Shown: positions 43,417 through 56,056 of the stretch, piece by piece | Layout of the letters: each line of letters starts with the position of its first letter | How positions within the stretch are numbered: position 1 is the first letter of the stretch | Translations under genes and position numbers: made by a program | Origin: Rhizophagus irregularis | Lineage: Eukaryota; Glomeromycota; Glomeromycetes; Glomerales; Glomeraceae | Direction: 5' to 3' | DNA: 64,000 nucleotides | Assembly (NCBI RefSeq): GCF_026210795.1 | Contig: NC_089460.1 | Location: 2,070,501 to 2,134,500 of the forward strand | The notes under the pieces: model-generated | Databases searched by the model: none | Seen by the model: the letters and a program-made list of their open reading frames with translations, nothing else | What the model was told of the DNA's origin: nothing

Positions 43417-44598
43417 TGTGAAACTAAATAGGAAAAAAATTTTTTTCTTTTCTTTTATTGAAAATATTTAGATCTTTAACCGAATAAATAGAGGTTATTT
43501 AAGATGGGGGTTTTTTTTTTAAAAAAAAAAATAAATAAATAAATAAAATATACTGTACTGATGATAATATATATAGGGCAAGTTTATTACGCCAAAGTCA
43601 GTCACGAAAAAAAAAAATAAAGTTCAAGATAAATATATATATATATACATATATAGATATATACGATAATATATAAGTTAATCTAAATGAAGGAATATCC
43701 TGGTCGAAAACTGCTTTTTTTTAAATAATACAAAATACAAATATGTAAGTCAGTGTAAGATTATAGTCGATTTATGTATATTAGAAAAAACCATATTAAA
43801 AATTTTAAAAAAAGCATGGCCTTGCATGGCAAACTCTAGTTTGAGGTATCACATCACAGTTATCCATAATTGAAAATAAGAGCAAGGCTAAGTCGCATTA
43901 CTTTACACGTTGCATATTAACATTTGGTTGAATGATTTAAATTTTTTAGGAAAAGTTAATTTTAAGGGTCTTTATAATAAAACTGGTTGATAACCATCAA
44001 AAATTTCCCGGTTTTGCAAAAAAAAGACTATAGTCTGAATTTTTTGGTATTGTTTTTCTTTCGGTTAAGCCCAAAAGACTTTCTTGATTATTATTTCTTT
44101 ATTTCTTTGAATTTAATGTTTTGGATTTTCTCCTTTCAATCTCCTTTTTTATGATACAATGTAATAATAGATAATAAAATTTTATACTTATACCTTCACA
44201 ACTTAAAGTAAGAAGTTACTTAAACATTTACAAAAAAAAAATATAATTATTAACGTAAAAAAAAAAAATTCACAGATTTTCTAATATTAACTCTTTATGA
44301 CTTATAATCGGTCCTACAATAAATAATCGTACTGTTGAGAAATACGAAAGAAAACGAAAACAGAAAATCCTTGACGAAAAGAACCTTGTTTAGAAGATCT
44401 ACGTTACAAAAGTCAATCACCTCGTGACAAATATTGTATTAATTTCAGCCAACGATTGCCTATTCAGTCAACATAGAACTACATATTCCCACACTTGACT
44501 CTCATTACTTGCCACGAGGAAATCATTATTCTTCTATATTTAGAAAATCATAAAAACGCCTGAAAATCATATAATTTTTTATCTAATCTGTGTTAAAT
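43417..44598. other. Divergent promoter region between PKA-R and TFIIIC6 genes
   Basis: No gene seen. It holds poly-A/poly-T runs, ATATAT microsatellite stretches (about 43630-43680) and possibly an unseen 5' exon of the PKA-R gene. Both flanking genes start outward from here. Confidence 0.5.
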
Positions 44599-45848
44599 AT
44601 GGAATTAGAAGAACCAACCTCTAATAATTCAAATATATCAAACGATAATTCGGATAGCGATGAATATGAAGAAGAGGTAATTTCTTTAATATCTTTTCTA
44701 AATCTTTTTAATTAAAAGTTTCTCATTTAATTTTCTAATTAACCCAAATTCAGTTAACCTTAACCCTTTCTTTCAAAACTTTTTTGAATTGACAGGTTTC
44801 TTACATAATAATTGACCTTGGTACAGAAGTAACTTTAGATATGATAACGAATAATTTCGAAATCTTAAACAATATAAATCCTTCTTCATTCAATTTTAAT
44901 CAAAATCGTAATCATCAAAATCAAGATCATTTATCCTCATCGACTTCAATTCTACAACAATCTTCCAGTTCTGACCTTCATGATAATATTAACAATAAAA
45001 CCAATGATGCTACTGCTTCAACTTCAGCAACAAGAACAACAAATCATTCTCAAAAATCTTTTCATTATTACATAAAACCTTTAGCAAATAACGAAAAAGA
45101 AAGTGTTGGCGACGAACCCTCCAATTTTAATAATAAAAAAGAAAATAATGACATTGATTATTCACTAATTGTAAGTATAAAACTTATAAATAATATAAAT
45201 AATTCATTTGGATACAATAAAATGTAATCAACCTAATCTTACATAGGGCTTAGATACGGATACACCTTATTTACGTATAGGTAATATACATTTTAAAGGT
45301 GAATATGATGAAACTATTGGAACTGATTTAATATTTTTTCCGGAACCAGGTATATATCAGTTCTATTTCAAAACCAAGTATACTCAATAATACTTTTTAA
45401 TAAATTTGCTCGTTATTACTTATTAATTTGCTCGTTATTACTTATTATTATGTAAAAAGATCCAATTAATCCGAGACAACAAAAACTTACATATCAATGT
45501 CAAACAACAAAAAAAATAAAATTTTCTCAAGTAAATTTACAAGAGATTAATTTAGACAAGACGAGTGAATTAAATCAATTTAATATTGACGATGATAATG
45601 AATGGGAAAATAAATATTCAATAAGCAAAAAAAAATTTTCTTTAGATGATCAAGAACTATTTAATATTAAAAGTAATCTCCATGATAATAGTGATGATGA
45701 TGAAAATGATGGTAATGAAAGTAATAATCAAAATGATACCGTTATTGTGAATAAGGGGAAGAGAAAAGAAATAATAAATCAAGAACAAAATATTGAGATT
45801 TCGAATGTTGAAACAAGAAAAGAAGAGGATACAATGGAAATAGATTAA
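44599..45848 (+). CDS. TFIIIC subunit 6-like (tau55/Sfc7 triple-barrel) protein
   Basis: Exons 44599-44676, 44796-45170, 45247-45349 and 45460-45848 give 945 nt, 314 aa. It would be part of the RNA polymerase III factor TFIIIC that binds tRNA promoters. The conserved TFIIIC triple-barrel pattern is split by a low-complexity insert: YIIIDLG at the start of exon 2, then GLDTDTPYLRIGNIHFKGEY and IGTDLIFFPEP in exon 3, then QQKLTYQCQTTKKIKFSQV in exon 4. The insert (residues ~45-130) is Asn/Ser-rich and the tail is acidic, ending TMEID. The start follows an in-frame-stop-rich 5' region. It is tail-to-tail with VPS36, 48 bp apart. Confidence 0.75.
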
Positions 45849-45896
45849 TACCATTAATATATATTTGATTAATAAATTTTATGTCAAATAAATAAG

Positions 45897-48144
45897 TTAA
45901 TTAATTCCTTTCCAAACGTAATTTATTATTAAATTATCATAATATCGAATTCCTTCAACACTTTCATCCCTGCAAATGAGTCCTTTGGCCTCCACCATCT
46001 GTTTGAATCAAAAAAGTTTTTAAAAGAATTGCAATTAAAGACAAATCAATTATTATATAATATACCTGTAATTGTTCATTTACTAAGACTACGCTTTTCT
46101 GTTCCATTGAAGCAAGCTCAATAGCACTTAATGATCCCTTTGATCGAATACATTCTAGAACACGTTGTGCTATCTGATCATCGCTATGAGCCAGTAAACT
46201 TCAAATTAAGAATGAAATAATATAATACAAAATATACGTAAGTGAAAATAATAATATAAATGCAAATAAAAGGATATCTGATTGAACAACTGACAATCCA
46301 CTTTCAAATTTTCTCAATCTGAAAGGTAAGTTTAATCGTTCAAATAAAGAACACGCCTTTTGTAAATCACTAGGGGAAATCAATGCTATTTAAGTATACA
46401 AAATAAAATTAATAATGATTATAAATATTGATGAACAATACAAATATATTTTTTTCCTTACCAACTCCCCTAGCCTTATTAAATATGCAATAAATGTCTG
46501 TTAAAGACATCATTTTATCATCTTTGACCAATACATTTTCTAAGAATTCTGCAAGTTCTCTTGCTAGTTCTTGATGGTAGGTTGAACCAGCTTCATCCCT
46601 ATAAAAAAAAACCATAATTTTAATTTCATATCTTTTAAAAAACTTGAATTTATTATTTTTTTAACCATACTTTGTGATACCAAGCTTAAACAAATCGGTT
46701 TTAAAAGCGGTAATTTCATCGGCTGAAGCCCCGGATTCTGCTGATTCTTTACTTAATCTATTATTAATTGATTGTGCAAGTTTAACCTAAAAACAATTTA
46801 TAATATATAATATTTATAAATAAAAGTTTTTTTTATTAATAAAAGTAATTCCAAAAAAATACCATTTCTTCCGTTATCGTTTTCAATGATTCCATATCTT
46901 TAAATGCTTGATTCAAATATTCATCCTGTTCCTTTTTGTTCTTTTCAGCATTACGCATTATACCACCTAGTAAAGGAATAATAAAATTAACATCATTGTA
47001 ATATCATTTTTTCTAGAGAAAATAGTCAATGTATTTACTAATTCCTCCGCGAACAGGATCAAAATCTGCAGGAGGTTTAGTAGATTCTACGGGTTTCTAA
47101 ATAAATAAATTAATTAATAAAAATTTTTTAGACATCAATTAATTGAATAAGGAAATTAACTTTTTTTGAACTTACTTCCCATCCTTTCATATTCATCGCT
47201 TGTTTCATTTTGTCATAAAAAGCGATAGCACCTCCATTACGAAAAGCCAATTTCACAAAGTCTTCTTTAAATATCTCATCATCAATATCAAGAGTTTTCA
47301 ATTTTGCTTCACACATCTCACAATTGATCATATAAGGGTGATTTAAAAATGTACATTGTGGACATGCTATGCCATCACTTTCGTCAGCTTCAACATTGTT
47401 ATCATGTGAATCTTGATGTGTTGTTGTATGCTGAGAGAAAATTCCAGAGGAAGAAGAAATGCTAGATGGAGGCGTACTAGAATTAAGATTCTCTGGCCTT
47501 TTTACACCGCAAAGTTGACACTTAGTATTTTGTGATTTATTTGAAAAAGAACAAATTGTACATATCCAAGTAGAAGAAAGAGTATTTTGAAATGATAATG
47601 TAGAAGCTGAAGGTGATGATAAATACGGATTATTGTTGGAACTGGGACTTAAATTATTATTGGAATCTGAAAATTTTAGTGTTATTTTTGGTGAAGATTT
47701 AACAAAGCCTGCCTATCTATTCCAGAAGATAATTATTCACAATAAAAAAAAAAGTAATTTTTCGTAAGACAATAATTTTTTTTCGTATAATTAAAGAAAA
47801 GGGTAAAAAAATTTTTTAGTATAAATCAAAATAATGAACTCCTTACATAAAATTCTCTACCCTTAATAAGTCTAATTTCGACTCCAATAGAATTATCCTT
47901 TGGTCGTTCAGAATCAACATAAATAATTCGGTGTGAGGTTAAATATACATTTCCACTCATATATTTAGCTGCCTTCTCATTACTGTATATTAGATTCAAC
48001 ATAAGTTATCAAAGTCAATTAATTAATATTTAAAAATCTAACATACCCATCATAAAGTCCAACGTTATCTTGTATTGCAAGAATCGTTTCTCCTTCCACT
48101 AAGACAGGTCTTAAAGTAGAAGTTAAATCTACTTTTATAAACAT
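45897..48144 (-). CDS. VPS36: ESCRT-II subunit VPS36
   Basis: Ten exons: 48144-48047, 47982-47847, 47712-47176, 47096-47039, 46966-46863, 46786-46671, 46598-46462, 46385-46278, 46193-46066 and 45998-45897 give 1524 nt, 507 aa. It sorts ubiquitinated cargo at endosomes. The N-terminal half of the GLUE domain (residues 1-80) is followed by two NZF zinc fingers (WICTIC...CQLC, ~127-146; CPQC...CEMC, ~195-212), as in yeast Vps36 and unlike the finger-less human protein. The second GLUE half and EAP30 winged helices follow (ASADEITAFKTDLFKLGITK, LPFRLRKFESGL, GLICRDESVEGIRYYDNLI). Intron 8 is an AT-AC, U12-type intron. Confidence 0.9.
46194..46277 (-). other. Putative U12-type AT-AC intron in VPS36
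   Basis: Read on the minus strand, the 84-nt intron starts ATATCCTTTT, the minor-spliceosome AT-AC donor, has TTCTTAAT with its branch A 12 nt from the end, and ends GTTTAC. Removal joins VVQS to VAHSDDQ in phase 1 and restores the VPS36 winged-helix alignment. A GT-AG alternative would insert a hydrophobic FAFILLFSLT run not expected in the family. Confidence 0.85.
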
Positions 48145-49087
48145 TGTTTAGTAAACGCAAAGAAAAAATTTGATCCTTAATAAATTATCAAGTCACACAA
48201 AACGGAATAATAGGATTTATGTAATGTTTATCGTGTGTCACAGCGGAAAAATTCATTTGTAAAAATGCAGATCATTGACGTAATAACAGCAGTATCGTTT
48301 TGACTACAAAAACCTGTTTATCGCGAAACCGTTTGAATTTTGAAAAAAAAAATCTTAAAACCTTTTTTCCTTTGAATGCACAGATTAATATGTAATTATG
48401 TAAGAAACACATATTTATGTCTGCATAACTCTGGCCATACGGCTTTGTATAATTTTCTAACTTCTAATTTATATATATTTTTTAATTCAACTTTTTTACT
48501 TTTTTTTAAAAGAAATATGCTTATAAGTTTAAGTTTATTTTATCCTTTTTTAATTAAGCAAAATAAAAATTAAACAATTATATAAATTCATAAAAAAAAG
48601 AATTAATGAAGATGAATAACATTCACTTTACCTGTTCTATTGAAATCTTACTAACCTTGATCATTGACTGAAATGATTTACTAATAATTAATAAATAATT
48701 ACACGCTTGTAGCTAAATACCTACAAGCAATTAATTAAATTCTAATAATTATATATGAACTATTGTATGTACAATTTCATAATTTGTAAATTCTTCTCTA
48801 AGTTAATGTTTCAACTTTTTTTTCAGTTATTAAAATATTTCCCAAAACAAAGCAAAATGATACCTCCACAATACTCACAGGGAATTATTTGCATATCCAT
48901 GAAATTTGTTATGAATTCAGCAGCCCATAAAAATTTAGCATTGGTTGTTAAAAGGAATAAAAAGAGTTTTTTTTAAAAAAAAGAAAAAAATTGTTTATTT
49001 AAAAAATCGCAGGGTGAAAGCTTGAATATTGTATGTTTGATTTTCCTAACTTTGAAATAATACAAAAAAAAACCAAACGAAATTAGC

Positions 49088-49119
<32 letters not shown>

Positions 49120-49549
49120 CATATATATATATAACAAAATAAGTATAGTTAATAAAGCGTATAAACAAACTTAAAAGCTCTCAGCCTTTTCTAACCGAAC
49201 CCAAGGCCCATATTATAAAGGGAATGTAAACAAAAAATCAATAAAATTTATATTAACTACTTAGAATACAGTATACATAACAAAAAGGAGGAAAGTAAAA
49301 AAAAAAAACCGACTGATCAGTTCATCTAATTAATTGGAATTAAAGGAAAAAATGGGGAAATTAGCATATATGCACAAGAAGAGATATAACAAAAATAAGG
49401 GGTTGGGTATAAACTATTTCACAGTAGGCCAAAGGTTAAGGTTATCCAAGTTAGAGAGCATAAATTACTTGAATTAATGTAAAGTCATAGTATTTCTTTT
49501 GTTAATCAAAATAGCTGTTTGTAAAATAACACTTATTTAACTTTATTCA
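48145..49549. other. Intergenic, no gene seen
   Basis: AT-rich, with a poly-A followed by an (AT)n tract at about 49087-49133. Short plus-strand frames at 48376-48573 and 48755-48976 are Phe/Lys/Asn-rich chance readings. VPS36 starts outward at the left edge; the Yippee gene ends at the right edge. Confidence 0.5.
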
Positions 49550-50140
49550 TCAATTGACATCGGTGAGTAGTTGCTTCTCCAGAATATATTTTCCTTCTTT
49601 GTAACGTTGATTCTGCTCATACGCTCTTTCCTATATAATAAAATTCGAGAAAATATATAAATAAACGAATCAAAGAATTCAACGAAATCAATAATACATT
49701 AAGCGATAATGCATACGTATTTCCATCCCAGCACAGATCGACAGCGGGAACAATGGATATCCTTAACAGTATGTAAACCAGTAGTCATATGGCGGTCTTC
49801 GGAAGGTCCTTCCTCAACATTAACTCTGAAGGGAAAAAGTTTTTTATAAAAAAACCAGGGTTTAAAATATGCATAGAATAACTACAAGCTTAATAATAAA
49901 TGGGAACCTACACAGTCTCAAAGAGATAAGCACGCCCATGTTGACCTTGAAATTGCTATAGCGAATAAAGAATCACTTATTATTTCGAAATTCTCAAAAG
50001 TGATTTCAACAGCAAGTATTATTATTAAAATATAATATAACCTTTGAAATAATACTGTCGGTCGTGGATAAGTGAGTTCGGCATTTACTGCATCCAAAAA
50101 TGCGGTTACCATTCAAATACGTACGATAAGTAAGACCCAT
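49550..50140 (-). CDS. Yippee-family zinc-binding protein
   Basis: Exons 50140-50042, 49955-49912, 49825-49717 and 49630-49550 give 333 nt, 110 aa, the usual Yippee length. A zinc ion is expected to be held by two CxxC pairs, CSKC (17-20) and CSRC (73-76). Family blocks seen: [56 protein letters not shown] and [15 protein letters not shown]. The fold is related to the cereblon thalidomide-binding domain. In yeast the homologue Moh1 is linked to stationary-phase survival; the molecular role is not firmly established. The start is fixed by the family N terminus MGLTYRTYL. Confidence 0.9.
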
Positions 50141-51766
50141 TTTTTAACTGTTAAAAAATTTTACCAAATACGTGTGTATATATATATAAAATATATATAT
50201 TTTTTTCAGAGGTCCTTCGCTTTTTTATTATTTATTTAACAAAAGAAATTTTGAAAATGCAAACACCTAAAGGTTGCAAGGTTTAAGGGGAAATACAAGA
50301 TAAATATTTTGCTTTTACACGCTTCTTGTAACTTATCGTCTTAATGAAGTATCTTATTGCATTTGGTGTTTAAAGGGAAAAGAACTGCAAGCAGGTGAGA
50401 AGACTATGATATACTGTATTAACAAATGATATAATCAAGTATCGATAATAGCATGTCACACGAATCTTTTACTTGTGATCTGATTGTTTTGGTGTCTCGT
50501 TGCCAGGTGTACAGAATAATAAAAAGTCGAGTTTGAAAATCATTAAACTTTTGTCAAAATTTCATGTCATCTTTCCCCTTAGATTTTGTGAGATGAACGA
50601 GAAATCACAATTAAAGAAGATGTCACAAACACGTGCTGTCCCTTGTCACACAACATATTATGGGGGATAATCTTCGTTAGGTAGTCATCAACAAAACATT
50701 TGTGCCAAACTTAGTCATAAGTTCGGCACTGCTAACAATTCAATAATCCATAAATCCACTCTTTATTATCATCCTATCTTTAGGGTTGATATTTAAATAA
50801 TTTGCTTATTAAATTACTTTAGGTTAAAAATGTTACTATCGCGTTTAGACTTGTCCGCACCTAACGCTAATTTCAACTGAGCCACTTCAATGAACTTGCA
50901 GTGACTTACTACCAGATTATTTAATCGTAAGGGCGTGTGAAAAATTAATTTATCTAAATATAAAGTGTTGTCTTACAAGGATAACAACCCAATTTTACTT
51001 TATCTGATTCCCGATTCCACCAAAAACGCACTTTCTTTATTAAAGTAAATAATTGCAACTAGAAATGTCACTCCTGGCCGTTGCGGCGAATCCCGATATG
51101 TTCAGTATTTTCACATGATTATCTAGTCGTATCTACATCTTACAACAAAGAAACTCGTTCAATTTTTATTTCTAAATTAAAAAGTGATGTCATTTTATTC
51201 TCGCTTCAACTTGAAAAAAAAAATCTCTCAACTCATCCGTCTTGCTAACTGGATAAAAATCACATCTAAATATGGGAAATTTGCTTGTGATTATATAAGT
51301 GAAAATTCCCGCTTTCTCCGCTTTCTCGTTCTATATCTGGATGAAATGGTATGTAACATATATATTATAGTACAAAAGTTTTATGAAATTCGGATTAGTA
51401 AAAAGTTTCATCAATTCCGTAAATATTAGAAGATTGTCCGTGAAATATCAAATTTACTTCCCGGAAGAAATTTAATCAGTCAGAAGGATGATGATCTAGA
51501 CCAAATTAATTATAGGCATTAAAAAAGAGTAAGCCTTTTAGATTACGGTTCACACTAGTCCAAAAATCAATTAGTTTTTTTAGTGGATGATTACTTTGTA
51601 GATGTAAATATCACTTTGTAAATGTAAATGTAAATATCACAAAAAAATTTCTATTTTACTGCGCATAATATAATTCATAAATGAAAAAATAAAGCGATCC
51701 GGAACTTTTATTTTATTAACATAAGAATATTAATAATTTATTAACGTAAATAAAGAAAAATCAAAA
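50141..51766. other. Intergenic, no supported gene
   Basis: AT-rich. An 81-codon plus-strand frame (51184-51429, starting MMSFYSRFNLKKK) has a biased Phe/Ile/Lys composition and no recognisable domain, so I do not call it. Nothing else is seen. Confidence 0.45.
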
Positions 51767-53015
51767 TTAAACGGCTTTTATTTCTCTACCAGCAGCCTTT
51801 TCACGTTTTCTCATCATAGCTTGAGATTTAACACCCATAATACCACCACCCCATTGCTTCTTATGTTCTTCATATTTTTCATTATAATTAATCTTGATAG
51901 AATTAATTAAATTACCGAATGCACTTTTATCTTCATCTTTAATATCAGCAAAAGCTAAAGCGGTAGCGGTTTTTTTATGAACTACGGCTCCTAATCTAGC
52001 TTTTCCATTAATAATAGCATATGGAACTTGCATTTTTTTACATAAAGCCGGTAACCATATAACAATTTCAATTGGATCAACATCATGAGCGATTAATACT
52101 AATTTGGCTTTTTTGGCTTCAACCAACGCGGTAATATGATTGATACCATATTTGATTACATAAGGTTTTTTAGGTTCATATTTTCCACCATCAGCCTTAC
52201 TTTTTGCTATAAGTTGAAGACGTTCTTTTTTTTCGACTTTGGTTTCAGGACGATATTTGTGAAGAAGTTTAAACGCATTAGTTGCAGTGGTCTTGTCAAG
52301 GGATTTGGTGAATTGATTAATTGCCGGTGGAACTTTAAGACGTTGGTTAAGAATCCTTTTTTGTCTTTGAAGACGAACATACTTGGGCCACTTAACGAAG
52401 CGGGTTAAATCTCTTTTAGGTTGAATATCTTGACCTATATAACATGAAATGTAAGATAACCGAAAGATTAAGATAAGTGGTTGAGATATATTAAATTTTT
52501 TAATATCACTATTTCACATTAATTCCTTTGAAAAAAAAATTATAAATTATCTTTCCACCAATCAAAGAATTAGATCACTCACCAATCCCAAAGTTTCTTG
52601 GTCTTTTCTCAAATAATGGGTTTTTAGTAGACTTTCCTGTATCCTTTTTCTTAACAGGATAAGGAGCAGGTGCTACTTTTTTCTGTTTAGGCTTATTCTT
52701 AGGCGGCTACATTACATGAGATTCGAATAAAATACCGAATTATCATGTAAAAGTGGGGTCATTGAGCAAACAATAAATAAAAAAAAACACTTGAATTAGT
52801 CATACAAGCTTTTTTTTTGTTGGTTTATTATATGTTTGCTCTAATACAAGTTTTTATTTTCATCTTCCGTGAATGTAAGACATTCATAGAAGAATAAAAA
52901 CTTTGCATGTATTTGCAACAAAGATGCCCTAAGGTTAACTTGTGCTTTTTCTCAAATTTCTCTTAACAAATTGATTCGATAATCCTTCATAAATTAATTT
53001 TAAATACTTTACCAT
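51767..53015 (-). CDS. RPL8: 60S ribosomal protein eL8 (L7a/Rpl8)
   Basis: Exon 1 is only the ATG (53013-53015); exon 2 is 52706-52583; exon 3 is 52434-51767: 795 nt, 264 aa, close to yeast Rpl8 (256). Part of the large ribosomal subunit, contacting 25S rRNA. Seen: a basic N terminus ([13 protein letters not shown]), the eL8 hallmark [17 protein letters not shown] across the exon 2/3 junction, [16 protein letters not shown], and the L7Ae RNA-binding domain ([47 protein letters not shown]) followed by QWGGGIMG. The ATG-only first exon is supported by a good donor GTAAAGT directly after it and by phase. Confidence 0.93.
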
Positions 53016-54589
53016 AATGAAATAAAATACCGTTCCTTTACTTTTAAACGGATGGATATAAAAAAAAGACTAATCTGATTGATTTTTAATTTTTTTTTTA
53101 TTTTAAAAAAAAAAAAAAAAAAATTTGGTTACACAACTGCGGCATTTTAAGCAAACCGCAGATTATCGATATCAAAATACTAAAAAGGGATAAAAAAAGT
53201 AGTTCATATTTGGAACTAAATCCTGAACTCTTGCTCCAAAAAAATGAGCAAGAATATGCCAAGAACAGAGAAAGAAATGCAAACTAACAGAGGAAAGCTA
53301 TGTCAGCACCTGGTTCAGTTGGCGAAGGGTAACAATTCTAAAATGCTGTTGTCCAATAGCAGCGAATGTATCTTGAAAAATAAAACAAAAGACAATAGAA
53401 GTATGTTGTAACTATAGGCAAGCAGTACGCGTCAGTCATAGCTCCAAAAAAAAGATACAGGCCAATTATGATCGGGATTAGAAAGAAACGCGACTGCTGC
53501 CTTTTCCCAAGAAACGGTGTGGAAGAATAACTTAATGAGATTGTGGGGATTATTTACAAACATTGTCTTGGATTCACTTGACAAAGGTGAAGCTCAATAT
53601 TCGATCAGAGCATTCACAATCGATGTACGAACAAAAAACTTGTCGCAATCGAAGAATTTACCAGATCGGTTATTGATCTACGATATCATATCACATTAGA
53701 CCAAGATAAGGGGAGGAAGAAGTGCGCAAAGATAATTTTTATAAACAAAAAATTAATATGCACGAAAGGAAGTTCATGTAATAATTTGACTACACATAAT
53801 TATTTGAGTATTTACTGAAGCATTTGGCATTATCAGTATTTGTAGATGATTCCGGTATGTAATTTGGATATTGACGAGAATTTATTGGAATTTGATGGGA
53901 AGGAGTAATATGTTCTGGAAGATTGTCATATCATTTCATTTTTTGTATAATCAAATGCTTATACTTATGTTTATCTAATAAGCGTACTGGTAAACAGATA
54001 ATTAATTAGACTTAATTGAATAGTTAGAATTTGGTAAAGTCGCTTTATTTGAAAATCATAAGAGGGATTTGAAAAGAAAAAATCATCTATTATTCAGCTT
54101 CAAAGGTTCTAATAATTTTTCGATAATTTATTTAATTTATTTATCACTGATGCCCAAGAGTCATTTAAAAGGTGATATGAACCGGTTATTTTCATCACCG
54201 CAACTAAGTGTTTCATTGTTAATTGCTTTAATTAACAGTGAAGCTACACTAATATAATAACAAATATATTAGGAAAAACCTTTTTTTTTTAATATTGCAA
54301 TAATTCAAATTTTTCCACAATATGTGATTATTAAGCTAATTTTTTCTATTTATTGGTAAAATAATGAGTATAAAAGAATTTGTTCCCACAATTTTTATTT
54401 GTATTGTAAATTTCATAAGAATTTTTTTTTTATTGATCAAATTTTTGTTATGGGCCAGTTAGATCACCGATTTGTATTGATTTAAACTGGCACCCAATCA
54501 ATAATCCGAGATTTCCTCTAAAAATTCCTCTAAAAATTCATACATAAAACTGAAAATTTAAGCTGATTAATCTTTTAAAAATTAACAAT
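53016..54589. other. Divergent promoter region, eL8 / MTHFS; no supported gene
   Basis: Contains a poly-T/poly-A tract near 53090-53122. The stretch 53,220-53,700 is less AT-rich and has a short exon-like start (ATG near 53301, MSAPGSVGEG, then a GTAACA donor-like site) and a 60-codon frame at 53517-53699, but I could not build a gene. A second small frame at 54069-54257 has no domain. Confidence 0.4.
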
Positions 54590-55670
54590 ATGAATCAATC
54601 ATTAAGGTCTATGAAGAACGCTTTGAGGAAGGAAATGCGCATGTTATTAAATCAAATTCCACTAGAAGTAATAGAACATGAAAGTATGTATTTAGTTAAT
54701 TTTATTATGGATAATTATAATCCAATTAAGGTTTTGATAGTTGGACAAAGAATTATTCTGATATTTTTTTTTAAAACCATAGGTAGTATTGTAACAGAAA
54801 AACTCATTAATTCAGAAGAATATTTAACAAGTAATCATATTAGCATATATATTAGCATGCCAAAAGGTGAAAGTTCTACAAAACAAATAATTAAAGATAT
54901 ATTTGAACGAGGTCTTTATTTTATTTTCTCTTTAATTAGTTTTTTTGGCTTTTAGACTGTTTTATCTAAAAATTACTATTGTAGAAAAGACATGTTATGT
55001 ACCGAGATGGAATAATGATGAAATGGAAATGGTAAAACTTTTTTCTTATAAAGATTACTTATCATTACCTGTAAATCGGTGGAATATACCTGAACCAGAT
55101 CATAATGAAATAAGGAAAATAGGTAATACAATCAGACTCTAGTTTTTAAAAATTTGATTTTTTTTATCTAATATTAAAAAATAAAAAAATTATATTTAGC
55201 CGATGAATTAGATCTGATAATAATGCCAGGTAAATCAATATTATAAGAATCTTCCTAAAAAATATTTAATTGATATTAATTGATGTTATTTATATATAGG
55301 TTTAGCATTCGATTATCAAGGAAATAGATTAGGTCATGGAAAAGGGTAATTTTCTACTTGCATTAAGTATTATTTTATGTAAAATACTAAATCGTCTCAC
55401 TTTTATTATAGTTATTATGATAAATATTTAACCAAATGTCAACAAATTTACCAAAATAAACCAACACCAAAAACGAGTAAGTATTGTAAACAAAATACAT
55501 CCGTTTTCTCTTTTATTACTACAAGAGTTGTAATAACCAAATTTTTAACAGTCGCGCTAGCGTTAGATTCTCAAATATTGAAGGATAAATTGGTACCCAT
55601 TTCACAATATGATCAAAAACCTGATCTAATTATAAGTTACAATAATATCATTCAAAATAAAAAAACATAA
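54590..55670 (+). CDS. 5-formyltetrahydrofolate cyclo-ligase (MTHFS)
   Basis: Seven exons: 54590-54683, 54783-54911, 54985-55122, 55200-55229, 55300-55345, 55412-55476 and 55552-55670 give 621 nt, 206 aa, the normal length. It converts 5-formyl-THF to 5,10-methenyl-THF with ATP in one-carbon metabolism. Family blocks: K-x-LR-K near the N terminus (KNALRKEMR, ATP site), ISIYISMPKGESSTKQII, CYVPRW, WNIPEPD, and the signature [26 protein letters not shown] that spans exons 4-6. Exon 4 is only 30 nt. The exon 2 donor (GTCTTT) is weak, leaving Arg-Glu-Lys where Arg-Gly-Lys is commoner, so that junction is the least certain. Confidence 0.9.
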
Positions 55671-56056
55671 AAATTTTTATTTAAATTCTAATAAAACTTA
55701 TTTTTTTTTCTATTAAATCTATTAAAAAATCGTTGTTTAATTTTTAGAGATGAGAATTTACAAATTCAAAAAAAAAGATTTTATTGATAATAATTAGTGT
55801 GCTAATTACTATTTGTGTTATGTGTTATGGGAAAAAAAAATAGTAATCATACAATATTGTATGAAGAGACAAAAAATCTCCCTTATCTAAGGGGATGTTT
55901 TTTAAGGTGTCATTAAATAATTGACGGCTATACTGTAGATAAAACTACCGTATTTAAATATTGTCTATAAATAAAATGTATTGTAATAAAATAATTATAT
56001 TACTAAATTTTTATATAATTAATTTTAAATAACATGTTTATATAACATTGTTATGT
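55671..56056. other. Convergent 3' region, MTHFS / vezatin-like gene
   Basis: AT-rich 3' flanks of two converging genes; no further feature seen. Confidence 0.5.

Noticed and set aside
46194-46300. Ordinary GT-AG intron for VPS36 intron 8 (donor at ACGTATAT, acceptor GAAG)
   Set aside because: It keeps the frame but inserts a hydrophobic run (FAFILLFSLT) in a winged helix and has weak splice sites, while the AT-AC reading matches U12 consensus at three places.
51184-51429. 81-codon plus-strand frame
   Set aside because: Composition follows AT bias; no family resemblance, splice structure or neighbours that support it.
52136-52408. 90-codon plus-strand frame
   Set aside because: Antisense to exon 3 of the eL8 gene.
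53301-53699. Possible small gene starting MSAPGSVGEG
   Set aside because: A start and a donor-like site are present, but no downstream exon restores a credible protein.
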